From contig NW_005200478.1 in assembly GCF_000372725.1 (NCBI RefSeq), positions 64,968-128,967 on the forward strand: a stretch of DNA of 64,000 bases, read 5' to 3'. The first letter of the stretch is position 1, and each line of letters starts with the position of its first letter. The translations under genes were made by a program, and so were the position numbers. This DNA comes from Emiliania huxleyi CCMP1516 (Eukaryota > Haptophyta > Isochrysidales > Noelaerhabdaceae). The notes under the pieces are model-generated. The model was not told the origin of the DNA. It was given only the letters and a program-made list of their open reading frames with translations, and ran no database searches. This document shows positions 31,358-42,872 of this stretch, piece after piece.

Positions 31358-34300
31358 ATGAGAGCGCCAGTGGAGTTGGGGCTGGCTGAAATGAATTCTT
31401 TTTGTCAAACTAAGGCGAGGCGCCCGCAAGGCGCGACTCCTCGCCAGGCTGCTCCGCGGAGCGCAATATACATGCAGCCTCTCGCTCTCTCCGCCTGCAA
31501 CGCCTCGTGCAGCGGCCGCGGCGGGTGCTTCGGTTGGCGGGACGCCCGCTTCCCACCCGTGTGCGTCTGCCCGACACGGTGGGAGGGCCTCTCCTGCGAC
31601 CGGGCGAAACTCAACCCGTACGCGACCATGTCGCCAAAGCAGCTCTTGGCCCTCGGCGCCAAGCTGGAAGACGAGGAGTCCATGAGCAAGCGGTGGATAG
31701 CAAAGCACGGGGTCGCGTGCGCAACGGCCGTGGCGCCAAGCTGCGGCGACTGCGGAGACAAGCAGACGGGAGCCGAGGCGGTCGACCCATGCGGTGGCGA
31801 CTGCGTCCGCAGGGACGGCGTGTGCCTTTTGGCGGAGCGAAACGTCGACAGGACCGCCGCCAGGTCCGGCGGCCGGGCCGCCGCCAAGCCGCGGCACAAG
31901 AAGCGGCGGGTGCTTCGGGACGCAGGCCGGGCCGACGCCGTGACGAGCGAGCGACGGCTCCTCGAGCGCGTCGCGGCGGCTCGGTCGGCACAGGAGCTGC
32001 TCTCCGGCGGCCGGGTGCCGCAGCTGCCGCAGTTCGCATCCTCGCCGCTCGTGCAGCGGGAGCGGGGCCGGTACGAGGAGGAGTGCCTCTGCACCGCCCG
32101 GATCGAGGCGCGCCGCGCCGCGCTGCACGCGGACCTGTCTCGCGTGCTTGTGGTCGACATGCGCTTCCCGTGGAACGGCGTGGGCAACTCGCTCACGCGC
32201 TGGCTCGCCGTCCTCCAGCTCGGCCTCGCCGCCGGCCGCGCCACCTTCCTGTGGATGTCGGACGGAGGCTTCGAGCCGTGGCGGCCCGGCTCAAACAGCA
32301 GCGCCGAGTCGGGCGAGGTGCGGCGCGGGTCAGCGCTTCGAGCGGCGCGGGTCGGCGGCAGCCGGGCTCGGAGGGCGGGGCCCCGGCGCTTCGACCTCGG
32401 CGAGTTCTTCAGCGCGGTTGGGGCGGATTACCGCTGGGGCCGCGCGCCGCTGCGGCGGCTGCGGCGGGCGCTCGCCGCGCGCAACGAGAGCCAGACGCCG
32501 TACTTGGCTCGCTACTCGTGCGCAAGGCACACGTGGGCGTGCGTGGCGCCGAGGCGGCCGCGAGAGCGTACCTCCCCCCGCCGCGCCTCTCCTGCCCACC
32601 CCTCCCTCCCCTTCCGTGCAGGATCGAGTACGGCCCTGCCGACCGCTCCACCGCCGCCGAGCCGGGCTGGCGGGAGGCTCCTCCGCCGCGCTTCGGCGGG
32701 CCGACCGTCCACATGGGCGGCTCGCTCGAGGCGCCTCGACGCGGGGCCGGGCTCCTCCCTCCCTCCTCCCTTTTCGCCACCGCTGGAGGTGCCCCTTTGT
32801 AGGACGAGAAGGACGGGCTGATCGTCGGCTTCCTGGCCACGAGGACGGAGCCCTTCATCTTGCTCGAGATGCAGCAGCAGACCGCCTTCGAGCAGTCCAA
32901 GCCCTTCGCCGCCCTCGTCACCGCAAACGGCGCGCCAGCCAGCCAGTCGCCCCTCCTCCCCGCCCCGCCCTCGGGGCGACCGCCTTGCCGGTGGGCTGGT
33001 CAGAGCAGCGGTCGAATCAGTGATCAATCGGCTCATGAGTGTCTTGCAGGTTGGCCGCAGAGCAGCCGCCGCGCCGCGTGGAGCACGGGGTCGGCGGTCC
33101 CGTACAGCCTGCCCTTCGGCGGCGCCGGCGCGTGCACCCCCAGCTCCGACTCGCGGGGCGCGGCTGCGGGCGGCGCCGCGGGCAGCGCTGCGGGCGGCGC
33201 TGCGGGCGGCATTCGTGACAGGCGTTCGGCCATGACCGCCACGCTTTGCTCAAAGACGCCTCGACACGAAGCCCTCTCGTCTGAGTAGGGGCGCCAAGGA
33301 AATGTGGCGTCCGGCGGTTTCGCCAAAGGCGGGCGCGGCGGCGGGCGCGCCGGCGCTTGCCTCTTCTTTGTCGACGGCGCCGTGGGCGGAGCCCGTGCGC
33401 GCGATGCCTCGCCAATCCGCCAGCCGGCGGACGTCGCGCCAGCTGCCGCTGTGCGCGAACTACGCGATGCTCCGGCCGCGCCGCCGGCTGCAGGCGGCGA
33501 TGCTTCCCGCGCTCGGAGAGCTGAGCCGCTTCGAGTTCCCGGTGGGCTTGCACTTGCGGACCGGCTACGCCGACTGGTCGTACCTCAACACGCGCCGCCA
33601 TCGGTCTGGCGCGACGGTGGCCGACGCTTCGGCGAGCGCCGCCGCCGTCGCGCCGCGCATGTCCCTCCCCGCGCAGTGGCGCACTTTCGAGTCTGCTCTC
33701 CTCGACTGCACCGACCCGGCGTGGCGTGGCGGGCCGTGCTTCAACTGGAGGAACCGGCAGCACCGCTCGCCCACGCTCGCCGACGCCACACGCGATTGCG
33801 GCGACGGGGAGCCACCGGCGCTGCGCGCCCCTTCCAACGGCACGCTCGCCGCCGCGTTTGGGTGCGCCGCCGTATACGGCGAGCGGTTTGCCGAGCGTTT
33901 GGGCGCGGCCGACCGGCGCGCGGCCCGCAGCAGCAACAGCGGCAGCGGCAGCAACAGCGGCGGCGGCACCGGCGGCGGCAGCGGCGGCGGCAGCAGGGGC
34001 GGTAGCGATGGCAGCTGGGGCTTGCTCGTGCTCGGCGACTCGCCCGCCCTGCCTTCGCTTGCGCGCGCGCTGCCGCTCTTTGCGCGCCGCGTCGTCGACA
34101 CCGCCGCCATCGGCCCGATCGGCCACACTTCGCGCACGGTGCTCTGCGACGCCTCCGGCGGCGGCAGGTGCGCCGAGGAGGGCGCGGCGGACCCGTCGGG
34201 CGCGTGGACGCGCGCGATGGTCGACTTTTACCTCGGCGGGCTGACGTCCGCGTTTGTCTCGGCGCTCTTCTCCTCGTGGCAGGCTGCGATGCTGTCGCGC

Positions 34301-34450
34301 TCGCTGCTCTGCTGCAAGCGGCGCATGCACTTTGGCGCCATGTACAGCCAGGCCAACTCGCACCGCGACAAGCCAATGCCCAACGTGACCTTCCTCCAGG
34401 CGGTGACGCAGACGGCGGTTCGCGGCGAGGTGGAAGGAGGGGGCGCGTGA
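31358..34450 (+). CDS. EGF-like plus fucosyltransferase-like protein
   Basis: A multi-exon gene. Exon 1 is open to at least 32520, and further exons are supported near 32625-32740, 32803-32935, 33050-33150 and 33440-34450. The first in-frame ATG is 31358; the start could be 31471 (MQPLALSACN). Near the N-terminus is an EGF-like Cys cluster (CNASCSGRGGC ... CVCPTRWEGLSC). The catalytic part has PWNGVGNSLTRWLAVLQLGL, which resembles the nucleotide-binding start of fucosyltransferases. Then come GLHLRTGYADW (HxRxG/D-like motif) and YLGGLTSAFVSALFSSWQAA near the C-terminus. Exact GT family not settled. A Gly/Ser tract (33930-34010) interrupts the domain. Confidence 0.55.
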
Positions 34451-35273
34451 GCGGGGCGAGTGGGGTGGAGGCGAGAGAGGGTAGCACCTCACGCGCCGCA
34501 GACACAAGGGGGGAGGCTGAGTATAAAGCTTTGCTGGAGCGGTGGGCCGAGAGTTGGCCGCTACGCGCTCGAGCTAAAAGTGTGTGTGTGCAGACAAATC
34601 CCTTTTCCAGCTGTGAAGAGATGGAGAGAGGGAGGGAGAGGGATAAATAAATAAAAACGGGACACCTCTAAAGCCGTCCTAAATAAATAAATAAATAAAA
34701 ACGGACACCTCTCTACTGTTGAGATGGGTAAAAAGGAACATGTCCCCGCCCTTGCGATCTTTGTGCAGGGTTCTTTGTGGGTGTGGTCGGCGACTAGCCG
34801 GGGTCGTCCTCCCGATGGGGGACTAGCACTAGCCGTCTTCCACATGTGGTCCCTCGGGTCCGCCTGCTGCTCCTAATCTCTTCGTACGACTACACGTCCT
34901 CCGAGGGAGAGGGAGAGAGCGAGAGTGGGGTTGCGTTTTGTATGGCAACACCAAACACAGACACGGCGGTAACCGGCCGGGCACACGGATTCACCGTGTG
35001 GCACACGCGGGCCACAGTGACACGCGACACGGACGCCCACGCCGCGCGCGCGAGAATTCAGAATATGCAATGGCGGGGTTGTGTTTCTTGTTCGCTGGCT
35101 GTTCGGCCCTGCGAGACGACGCCGGCCCGCAGGCCGTGTGCGTGTCCTGGTTGTTTCTTTTTTTCGTCTTCATTGCTTCTTGCCTGAAGCGCAAAGGTGT
35201 GAAGAGCGGCTCGGGATTAAGCTCGGTTTACCCCCCCCGGGGTACGCGTCCACCGAGCTCGCCACCGGGACGC
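34451..35273 (+). repeat. Spacer upstream of NRT2 with dispersed repeats
   Basis: Two tandem copies of an AAATAAATAAATAAAAACGG unit (34644-34712) precede GATGGGTAAAAAGGA and about 75 bp that match 4908-4985. Further on is a GAGAGGGAGAGAGCGAGAG tract (34905-34925). No gene besides the NRT2 start at 35274. Confidence 0.5.
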
Positions 35274-37867
35274 ATGTCGAAGTTGTCAGAACGTGTGGCC
35301 ATGGCCGACGTTGCGGCGCTCGAGGCTGAGATCGACCGGCTCCACGCTTACTGTGAGCGCCACGGCCTCAACTCGCGCGGCGTCTCTGACATTGTCGGGC
35401 GTGAGTTTGCGCTTCCCGTGGACGCCGAGCACAAGGCGACGGAGAGATAGATTTTTAGCAATACCAAACAACTCTAACACTCACACGTCATTTGGGGCCT
35501 GGAGCCCTGTTCACGCGCGCGCGAGACGTGCAGACAGGGTTTGTTTTGTAGGCGACGGTGCTCCAGGTGACGACGGCGGCGCAACCGCACATGAGGGCAT
35601 TCCACCTCGCGTGGCTGGGCTTCTTCTCCACCTTCTTCTCCACCTTTGCGCCCGCGCCTCTGATGCCGTACATCAAGCCGGCTCTCGGCATCTCGAAGCG
35701 CGAAGCTGCGGTCGCTGGCATGGCGAGTGTAGGCGAGCTCTACTACTCTCGGCCACATCTCAGCTCGATACTACTCCGTGCCAGGGAGGCGGTATGTACT
35801 ACTCTCACCACTTGTCACCTCGGGGATAGTAGCCGTAGGCAACCTTAGTTCCAAGATCTGGCCCCTATATCCACCCCAAGCGAGGACCTCGGCTCCATCT
35901 CAGGCTCCACCATCTTCTTCCGCCTCATCATGGGGCTCGTCGCTGACACGATTGGCGCCCGGCGGGGAATGGCGGCCTGCCTGCTGGTCACCACCCTCCC
36001 CATTCTCGGCATGATGTACGTGCAGGACGCCACGGGCTTCATCGTGTGCCGCGGGCTCATCGGCATCAGCCTCGCCTCCTTCGTCGCCTGCCAGGCCCTT
36101 CCCTCTCTCCCCACAGCCGACTCATGCAAGGTAGTAGGCAACCTTAATTCCATAGTCACACAATCTGCCGCCCCCCTGTCCCCTCACTGCACCGCCGCCC
36201 TCTCCGCGCCACGCAGGCGTGGGTCAGTGTCATGTTCAGCAAGCCGATCGTCGGCCTGGCCAACGCCACGGCCGGAGGGTGGGGCAACCTCGGCGGCGGA
36301 ATCACCAACCTGGCGATGCCGTTCGTGTTCCTCGCCGTGCGCGACTCCTTCGCCCCGGGGGACAACGACGCGGCCTGGCGGCTCTGCTTCTGGCTCCCGG
36401 CCCTGCTCCACTTCGGCACCGGCCTCGCCACGCTCACCGGCCGCGACTTGCCCGACGGGAACGTCGACGAGCTCGAGCTCTCGGGCGCCAAGCAAAAGTC
36501 GCGCTCGGACGTCGTCCTCAAGGTTGGCTTCTCGAACCTCAACGGCTGGCTGCTCTGCGTGCTCTACGGCATGTCGTTCGGCGTCGAGCTGACCGTCACC
36601 AACGAGGCGGCGGCGGCCCTCTATTACTGCCACCATTCTCAGCAACGAGCCCCGCGAGACGCGACACTCAGCCGCGCCCGGCCCCGCGCAGGCGGCGACC
36701 TACTTTTTCGAGTACCACGGCCTGTCGGTCAAGCTCGCGGGGGCGCTCGCCTCGTGCTTCGGCCTCATGCGCGCACTCTCCAGAGCCAGCCGCGCTCACC
36801 CAGAGACGGCCGCGCTCACCCAGAGACGGCCATAGGTCACTCACCCCCGCGCTCGCTGCAGGAACCTCTTTGCACGCTCGCTCGGCGGCATCGCCTCGGA
36901 CTGGCTCGGGAAGCGCTTCGGCATGCCGGGCCGCATTTGGAGCCTCTGGATCAGCCAGGCGCTCGAGGGCGTCTTCTGCTGCCTGCTCGGCCTGACGACG
37001 AGTGGCATGGCCCTCGAGGAGATCCCGGCCTCAAACACGGCCGGCCGCTGCGTGCTGCTCCTCTCCGTCTTTTCGATCTTTGTGCAGATGGCCGAGGGAG
37101 GCACGTACGCCATCGTGCCTCAGGTGAGCCGGTCGGCGCTCGGCGTCGTCTCCGGCATCGTGGGCGCGGGCGGCAACCTCGGCTCGGTCGTGACGACCGC
37201 CGCCTTCTTCGCGTCGTCCGACGCGCGCACCGACGACTCCTTTATCAAGATGGGCCTCGCCATCGTCGCATCCTCCTGCCTCTGCGCCCTGCTCTACTGG
37301 CCCGACGAGGCGTGAGCGGCGCCTCGCGTGGCCTCGCCATCGTCGCCCCACCCATTGTCACCGCGAACCGCGCCCTCCCCTGCTGCTCAGGGCGGAGCGC
37401 TTCTTGGCCCCCGGGCGCTCGGCCGCTTCAACCCGCAGCTCGTCCTCCCGCCGGAGGGCTACGGCGGCGCCGACGTCATCGACCTATCCGGCTTTGCCAA
37501 GGGAGCCCCCGCCACGGCGCGCAGCACCGTACTTAGCACCGTCAAGCTCTCCGAGTCGGTCTCCACCGCCAGCGAGTACGAGTCGAGCGCTGACGCCGAG
37601 AATGGCGACGGGAGCAAGGAGAGTGCCGCTGCGCCCGCGGCCACGCAGCCCTGCAAGCTCTGCTCGGCCGAGCTCCGCTCGGTGCTCTCTTCCGACGCCG
37701 TCGAGCAGGCGCTTAAGGGCCTGGCGCTCTCCCCGGCCGAGCTGCGCCACGAGGACGCGCTCGACGCGCTCCGCCTCGAGTCGCCCGGCCTCTCAACCGA
37801 CGAGCTGCGCCGCCGCGCGATGAGTGCGGGGGGGGCCACAGACCGCTCGGCCCTCGAGCTGGTCTGA
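35274..37867 (+). CDS. NRT2: High-affinity nitrate/nitrite transporter (NRT2/NNP, major facilitator)
   Basis: Seven exons join exactly: 35274-35435, 35552-35726, 35904-36094, 36217-36606, 36692-36768, 36862-37309 and 37391-37867 (639 residues). FALPVDAEHK and PHMRAFHLAW are the NRT2 N-terminal signature. GGWGNLGGGITN and GIVGAGGNLGSV are the two nitrate-signature motifs of the transporter core. LLYWPDEGG follows in the C-terminal half. The protein should sit in the plasma membrane with 12 spans and import nitrate with protons. Five of six introns use GC donors. Introns 1 and 4 have 8-9 bp shared by both junctions. The C-terminal tail of about 150 residues is longer than in plants and rich in Ser, Ala and Glu. 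Confidence 0.92.
35434..35558 (+). mobile_element. NRT2 intron 1, introner-like, between 9-bp repeats
   Basis: AGGCGACGG occurs at 35434-35442 and 35550-35558, so the 116-nt intron (35436-35551) is bounded by a duplication that supplies both the GC donor and the AG acceptor. Just inside the left copy comes AGAGATAGATTTTTAGCAAT, then ACCAA, matching the left end of the 19709-19739 insertion. The right end, TTTGTTTTGTAG, resembles the end of the 39787-39816 insertion (TGTTTTGTTG on the minus strand). Confidence 0.75.
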
Positions 37868-38313
37868 GCTAGAGTGCCGGAGCGCGCCAAGGGCCGCCCG
37901 GGCCGTCTCCGAGCCTGCCTCACTTCGGACTTGCATGGCCCGTGCATTCTCCTCGCGGGCCGAGAGCTGGCGGCTGCGCCTTATCTCGTCTCTCTCTTCG
38001 CTGCGCGCGCCTCTCCCATGCGGGTGGCGCTCGAGAGATTCCTGCGGAGCTGTCTCGCTTGCCTTGGCCCCACAGTGCCACTCGAGTCTCGACCGCGATA
38101 TGGACCGGCCGCGCGTTTGTGGTAGCTGACTTTCATTGTAGCTCACCTCGGCGAGAACACCAGCATGTCGATTGTCGCGTGTCAACATATCTGAGACAAG
38201 AATAGAATCTAAAGAATCATACCATTACCTAACTCGGCGCGAAGCTCTCGCGTCTCGGCTCTGCCTCTGGCCTCTTCTGCGGCCGCTAGAGTCTAGAGAC
38301 TAGAGTGTAGAGA
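37868..38313. other. 3' flank of NRT2, no feature recognised
   Basis: About 450 bp of mixed sequence without coding or repeat signal, up to the left end of the duplicated block. Confidence 0.4.
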
Positions 38314-38676
38314 GCTGCGCAGCGACGCTTCGAGGCGGCAGGAGAGAGCAGCTCGAGGCGCCGCACGGCACGAAGGCGCTGAGCTGGTACCTGGCTGGCG
38401 GCGCCCGCTCTTCTCTGGCGCCCTGGTCTCTGCCGCTGCCGCTCTTGCGCAAAAGAAATGAGGAGGCGTTGGTGCCGACCCAGTTCGCGGTCCTCTCTGC
38501 TCTGTCCCCGCGGCACGCACAGAAGGTGCGGGCAGGCAGGGGCCAGCCGAACTCGAAGTGCTCCACGGGGCAACGCGAGGCGCGAGCCCCATCTGCGATC
38601 TGGAGCGAGTCAGAGCTCCGCTTTGAGAGCTGCGCCTGCGGCTCGTTCATACAGGTCACAAAGAGAGAAGAGAGAG

Positions 38677-39557
38677 CGCAGGGCTGGTGCGTTAACATTA
38701 ACACACACCTCAGGGGCAGCACTGACTACAGACTGTGGTCAACACTTGGTGCAAAGGTCGGTGTTAACACAGTTGAACGGCAGTTCCAAAACAGGCGTTA
38801 ACACAGCCGTTAACACGGTGTGTCCTCGGGGTAAATCCCGGGCATACCTGCAAAAGTCCGGGTATACCCGAGAAATACCTGGATCCGCGTCAATACACTC
38901 TGCGGCGGCACTGTCTGCTCAATACGCGCACTGGACCATGTACTGCCCACGCGTGGAAGAAGGCGGCTGTGACGCAGCGCCAGGAGGCAGGCCACCGCGC
39001 GCCGGCGACACAGCTCCAACTGTCGACTGACCCCTGCACTTCCTCTCAGACTGGGAACTGTGACAAAAGCTGGTTGAGAGGATTGTCAGGAATCATCACA
39101 CGAATCGCACGGTGGCTCACTTGACGAGATATACTTGCCCGACCAGTCCTGGAGGCACTGGCCACTGCCCAATGGTGTCGCTCAATCTCATTTCGATGGC
39201 TAGCCGGCACCGGGTCAAAGACAATGTGGAACCACATTGCGTCTCGAAGGTCGTGTGAATGCTCACCCGCTGTGGCTCTTTGAATCTATCTGTTAGCTCT
39301 GGTCTCACAACCACTAGCTATCCAGGTTCGTAGGAGGTCATGGTTTTGACGGCAGTGCCCATACTTGCAGTACCGACCGTGTCCACTCTGCAGTGGCCAG
39401 TGCAACAACACCCAACCTCTCTAGTAACAGCAGACGACAATCGAGACGTATCAACCTCCCGAGGGGCGGTGTTAACACGTTTTAACGCCTCTGTGGCTAA
39501 GGTGTTAGCCGTTAACGTATATGAACACCGTGTTAACGTTAACGCACCAAACCTGTG
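38677..39557. mobile_element. Non-autonomous DNA transposon with terminal inverted repeats
   Basis: The left end GGTGCGTTAACATTAACAC and right end (inverted) GGTGCGTTAACGTTAACAC are about 28-bp terminal inverted repeats with a few mismatches. Subterminal GTTAACAC motifs repeat near both ends. Copy 2 of the duplication lacks the whole segment, so it is an insertion. Flanks are GAGAGAG on both sides, hence the target duplication is ambiguous. No transposase frame is visible. Confidence 0.75.
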
Positions 39558-39778
39558 GAGAGAGAGAGAGAGTGGATGGAGATGGATGGATGGAGGAAGA
39601 CGCTGCCCCAGCAGTCTGTCTCCACGGTCACACCAGTTTGACACAACCATGTGATAGCTGTCAGATGTTGGTGCGACAGCCTGACAGCTGTCCGACGCAC
39701 GAGCCCGGCTGCACACCAGTGGGGTCTCTGACGCACACACACACACACACCAAGACCGACAGTCCTTCCTTCCTTTCG

Positions 39779-39824
39779 CACACTGGCAACAAAACATTGG
39801 TATTGCTAAAAATCGCCACACTGG
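39779..39824 (-). mobile_element. 30-bp micro-insertion with 8-bp target duplication and empty site
   Basis: CACACTGG at 39779-39786 and 39817-39824 encloses 30 bp. On the minus strand these read GCGATTTTTAGCAATACCAA and end TGTTTTGTTG. In copy 2 of the duplicated block the corresponding site (46342-46349) has a single CACACTGG and no insert. Confidence 0.9.
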
Positions 39825-40313
39825 ACCCTGTCGTTGTTCGTGTAGCGGTAGATGTTCACGGAGTCGTGAGAGACCTAGGGTTCCGCCCGCACACGCGCAG
39901 GGCGCGAGCGTGGAGCGAGCCGCGGAGGGAGAGAGAGGGAGAGGGAGGAGCGGAACGGGTTTCTTCCTCGCGCGGCAAGAGGGAGGCGAGACAGGGAGAG
40001 GCAGAGGGAGGGAGAGGGAGGGGGAGGAGCAGGAGGAATAAGGGACAGGGCGGAGTCAGAGAGGTAGAGGCCAGGGGTGGAGAGAGAGGGGCGTGGGAGT
40101 CGGAGAGAGGGAGGACGCAAGAGCCGTGAACGCAGCGACCTCCACGCCAGCAGAAGAACAGCGGGCGGCGCCGGGAGAGGCAAACATCGTCGCGCTGCAC
40201 TCTCTCTCTCGCACGAACGATGCCTCGATTGGCCGCGGTGCGCCACCGCCCCTGTCCCCCGCGCGCCGGCCGCCGCCGCAGCCTGCCATCCGTTCTCACA
40301 CGGCGCGTCGGCA

Positions 40314-42379
40314 ATGCTCACGTGCCCCTGCGCCGCCGGCCCTCAGCGCGCTCTGGCGCTGATCGCATCGGCGCAAGCCTTCTACCTGCCTGGGGTGGCG
40401 CCGCGCGACTACATGGACTCGGACAAGGTTGAGATCCGCGTGCACAAGCTATCGAGCCCGCGCACCCACCTACCCTTCGACTACTACTCCCTCCCCTTCT
40501 GCCGGCCCGACAACCTAGTCAAGCAGGCAGAGAACCTGGGCGAGGTGCTGCACGGCGCCGTGATCCAGAATTCGCCGTACGAGGTCTTCATGGGCCGCTC
40601 CGAGTTCCGGATCGCCTGCCGCGTCGAGCTCACCAAGGCGCAGAAGATCACCCTCTCGCAGCGCGTGCGGCAGGACTACCGCGTCCACCTGATCATGGAC
40701 AACCTGCCGGCGGCGACGAAGATGATCGCCGAGATGGCGGACGGGACGAAGAAGGACATGTACGACCGTGGCTTCCGGCTCGGCTTCCTCGGCTCCAAGG
40801 ACATCCCCGGCACCGAGCCCACCAAGCCTTACGTCAACAACCATCTCCGCTTCATCGTCAAGTACCACCGCTCGGACACCTTTCCGGGCAGCAGGATCGT
40901 GGGGTTCGAGGTCGAGGCGTACTCGGTGCGCACCGCGCGAGGGGGAGGCTGCGGGGAGGCGCGCGCCGCCGCCGAGCGAGCGACCCTCCCTCCCGCAGGT
41001 CAAGCACACCTACGAAGGCCAGTGGGACGAAAAGTCGCCAAAGCTGACGTCGGTGCCGCTCCGTCCCGACCTCGCTCCGATGCTCGCGTGGTCGAACGAG
41101 ATCGTGTACACGTACGACGTGGTGTGGGAGCACTCGCCGATCGCGTGGGCGAGCCGCTGGGACCTCTACCTCTACATGGGCGACGACCAGGTCCACTGGT
41201 TCTCCATCCTGAACTCGCTCGTGATAGTGCTGCTGCTGTCGGGCATCGTCGCGATGATTATGGTGCGGACGCTGCGGCGGGACCTGGCGGAGTACAACTC
41301 GGTGGAGGAGAAGGAGGAGCTGCTCGAGGAGTCGGGCTGGAAGCTCGTGCACGCCGACGTCCTCCGCCCGCCGCCGCTCGCCGCCTGGCTCGCGACCACG
41401 ATCGGGACGGGCATGCAGGTGCTCTGCATGTCCTTCATCTCGATCGCGTGCGCGATGCTCGGCTTCCTCTCGCCCGCGAACCGCGGATCGATGCTGACCG
41501 TCTCGCTGCTGCTCTTCGCCCTGATGGGCGTCGCCGCCGGCTACTGCGCCGCCCTCGCCTACAAGGCTTTCAAGGGCGCGCAGTGGAAGTCGCTCACGCT
41601 GCTCACCGCCTTCCTCTTCCCCGGCATCGTGCTCGGAGTCATGTTCGTCCTCAACTTCTTCATCTGGGGACAGCACTCCTCCGGCGCCGTCCCCTTCGGA
41701 ACCATGTTTGCCGTGCTGTGCATATGGCGCCGCACGCCCCGCCGCCGCCTTCTTCGCCCTCGCCGCCCGCCCCGCCCCCGCCCTCGCCCCGACCCCGCCC
41801 GGCGGCCGCACGCGCAGGTTCCTCATCTCCTTCCCTCTCGTCTGGGTGGGCGTCTGGCTCGGCTACCGCGGCACGCTCAAGGACCCGCCCGTCAAGACCA
41901 ACATGGTCCCGCGCGTCATCCCCTCCCAGGCCTGGTACCTCCACCCCCTCTTCACGATGCTCATCGGCGGCATCCTGCCGTTTGGCGCCGTCTTCATCGA
42001 GCTCTACTTCATCATGTCCTCCATCTGGCTGCAGCGCTTCTACTACGTGTTTGGCTTCCTGGCGCTCGTGCTGCTCATCCTCATCATCACCTGTGCCGAG
42101 ATGGCCATCGTGCTCTGCTACTTCCAGCTCTGCAACGAAAACTACCTCTGGCAGTGGCGCTCCTTCCTCAACACGGGCTCCGCCGGCCTCTTCCTCTTCG
42201 GCTACTCGTTTGTCTACTTCTCGTCGACGCTCGAAATCATGGGCTTCGTCTCGACGATGCTCTACTTTTCGTACATGTTCATCTGCTCGCTCCTCTTTGG
42301 GGTCACCACGGGCACCATCGGCTTCGTCGCCTCGTGGTGGTTTGTGCTCCAGATTTACGGCGCTGTCAAGGTGGATTAA
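40314..42379 (+). CDS. Transmembrane 9 superfamily protein (nonaspanin, EMP70)
   Basis: Three exons, 40314-40925, 40999-41717 and 41818-42379, give 630 residues, the usual size of TM9SF proteins. A signal peptide (ALALIASAQAFYLPGVAP) is followed by the lumenal domain with RPDNLVKQAENLGEVLHG and SPYEVFMG. Nine hydrophobic spans begin after HWFSILNSLVIVLLLSG, with family motifs such as WLATTIGTGMQ, PANRGSML, VPFGTMFA and FNTLS-region equivalents. The C-terminus is LQIYGAVKVD, close to the KxD/E retention signal of the family. TM9SF proteins work in endosome/Golgi membranes in protein sorting. Confidence 0.93.
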
Positions 42380-42872
42380 GACATGGAGGGCGAGTGCCGC
42401 TCCTCCTCTACGCGAGCTGTGCGAGCTGTGGGGCGCGTAGAGGAGGAGCGCGGTGCGTTGGGGAGGCCGCCGCGCCGCGCACCAGGGCGCGGGGGGTATG
42501 TGCGGCGTACGGTACACCTAGGAGAGACCTAGACCTGTGAGAGCGCGCGGCGCGCGAGCGCAGCAGAGAGACGAGAGTGAGAGACACGCGTATAGCGGCG
42601 CGAAGAAAGAGCACGTGTGGTCTTGTGTGATTGACAGCTGCTTTCCCCGCGAAACCGGTCGCCTGGTTTTTTGACATGGCCGCACCCTGTACATAACTAG
42701 AGCGGCGCGCGTTGACACATACGAACACAAGAGTCACGTTCCTCTCCGCGGCCCACCGCCTCCCCCGCGCCCGCGGCTCGTTCGCCTCGTCTGGGCGCGG
42801 AGGGCGCGGCGGGCGAGCAGGCGCGGAGGGGGCGTGAGCGGGGAGCGGTAGATCGAGCCCCCTCCCCTCCCC

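Larger units (their letters stand above)
38314..40292 (+). repeat. Segmental duplication, copy 1 (upstream of TM9SF)
   Basis: 38314-38676 and 39558-40292 match 45790-46785 at high identity, in the same orientation, across simple GA-rich and TCTC tracts as well as unique sequence. Copy 1 differs by an 880-bp transposon-like insertion (38677-39557), a 30-bp micro-insertion (39787-39816) and small indels. It ends 21 bp before the TM9SF start codon, so it probably includes that gene's promoter and leader. Confidence 0.85.

Noticed and set aside
33017-34507. Minus-strand open frame of 496 codons
   Set aside because: Antisense shadow of the fucosyltransferase-like exon; no domain, composition Arg/Ala-rich.
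40093-40362. Short frames in the duplicated block, for example one starting MGVGEREDARAV
   Set aside because: The same frames occur in both copies, but they lie in GA-rich leader sequence without homology and end near the real starts of the downstream genes.
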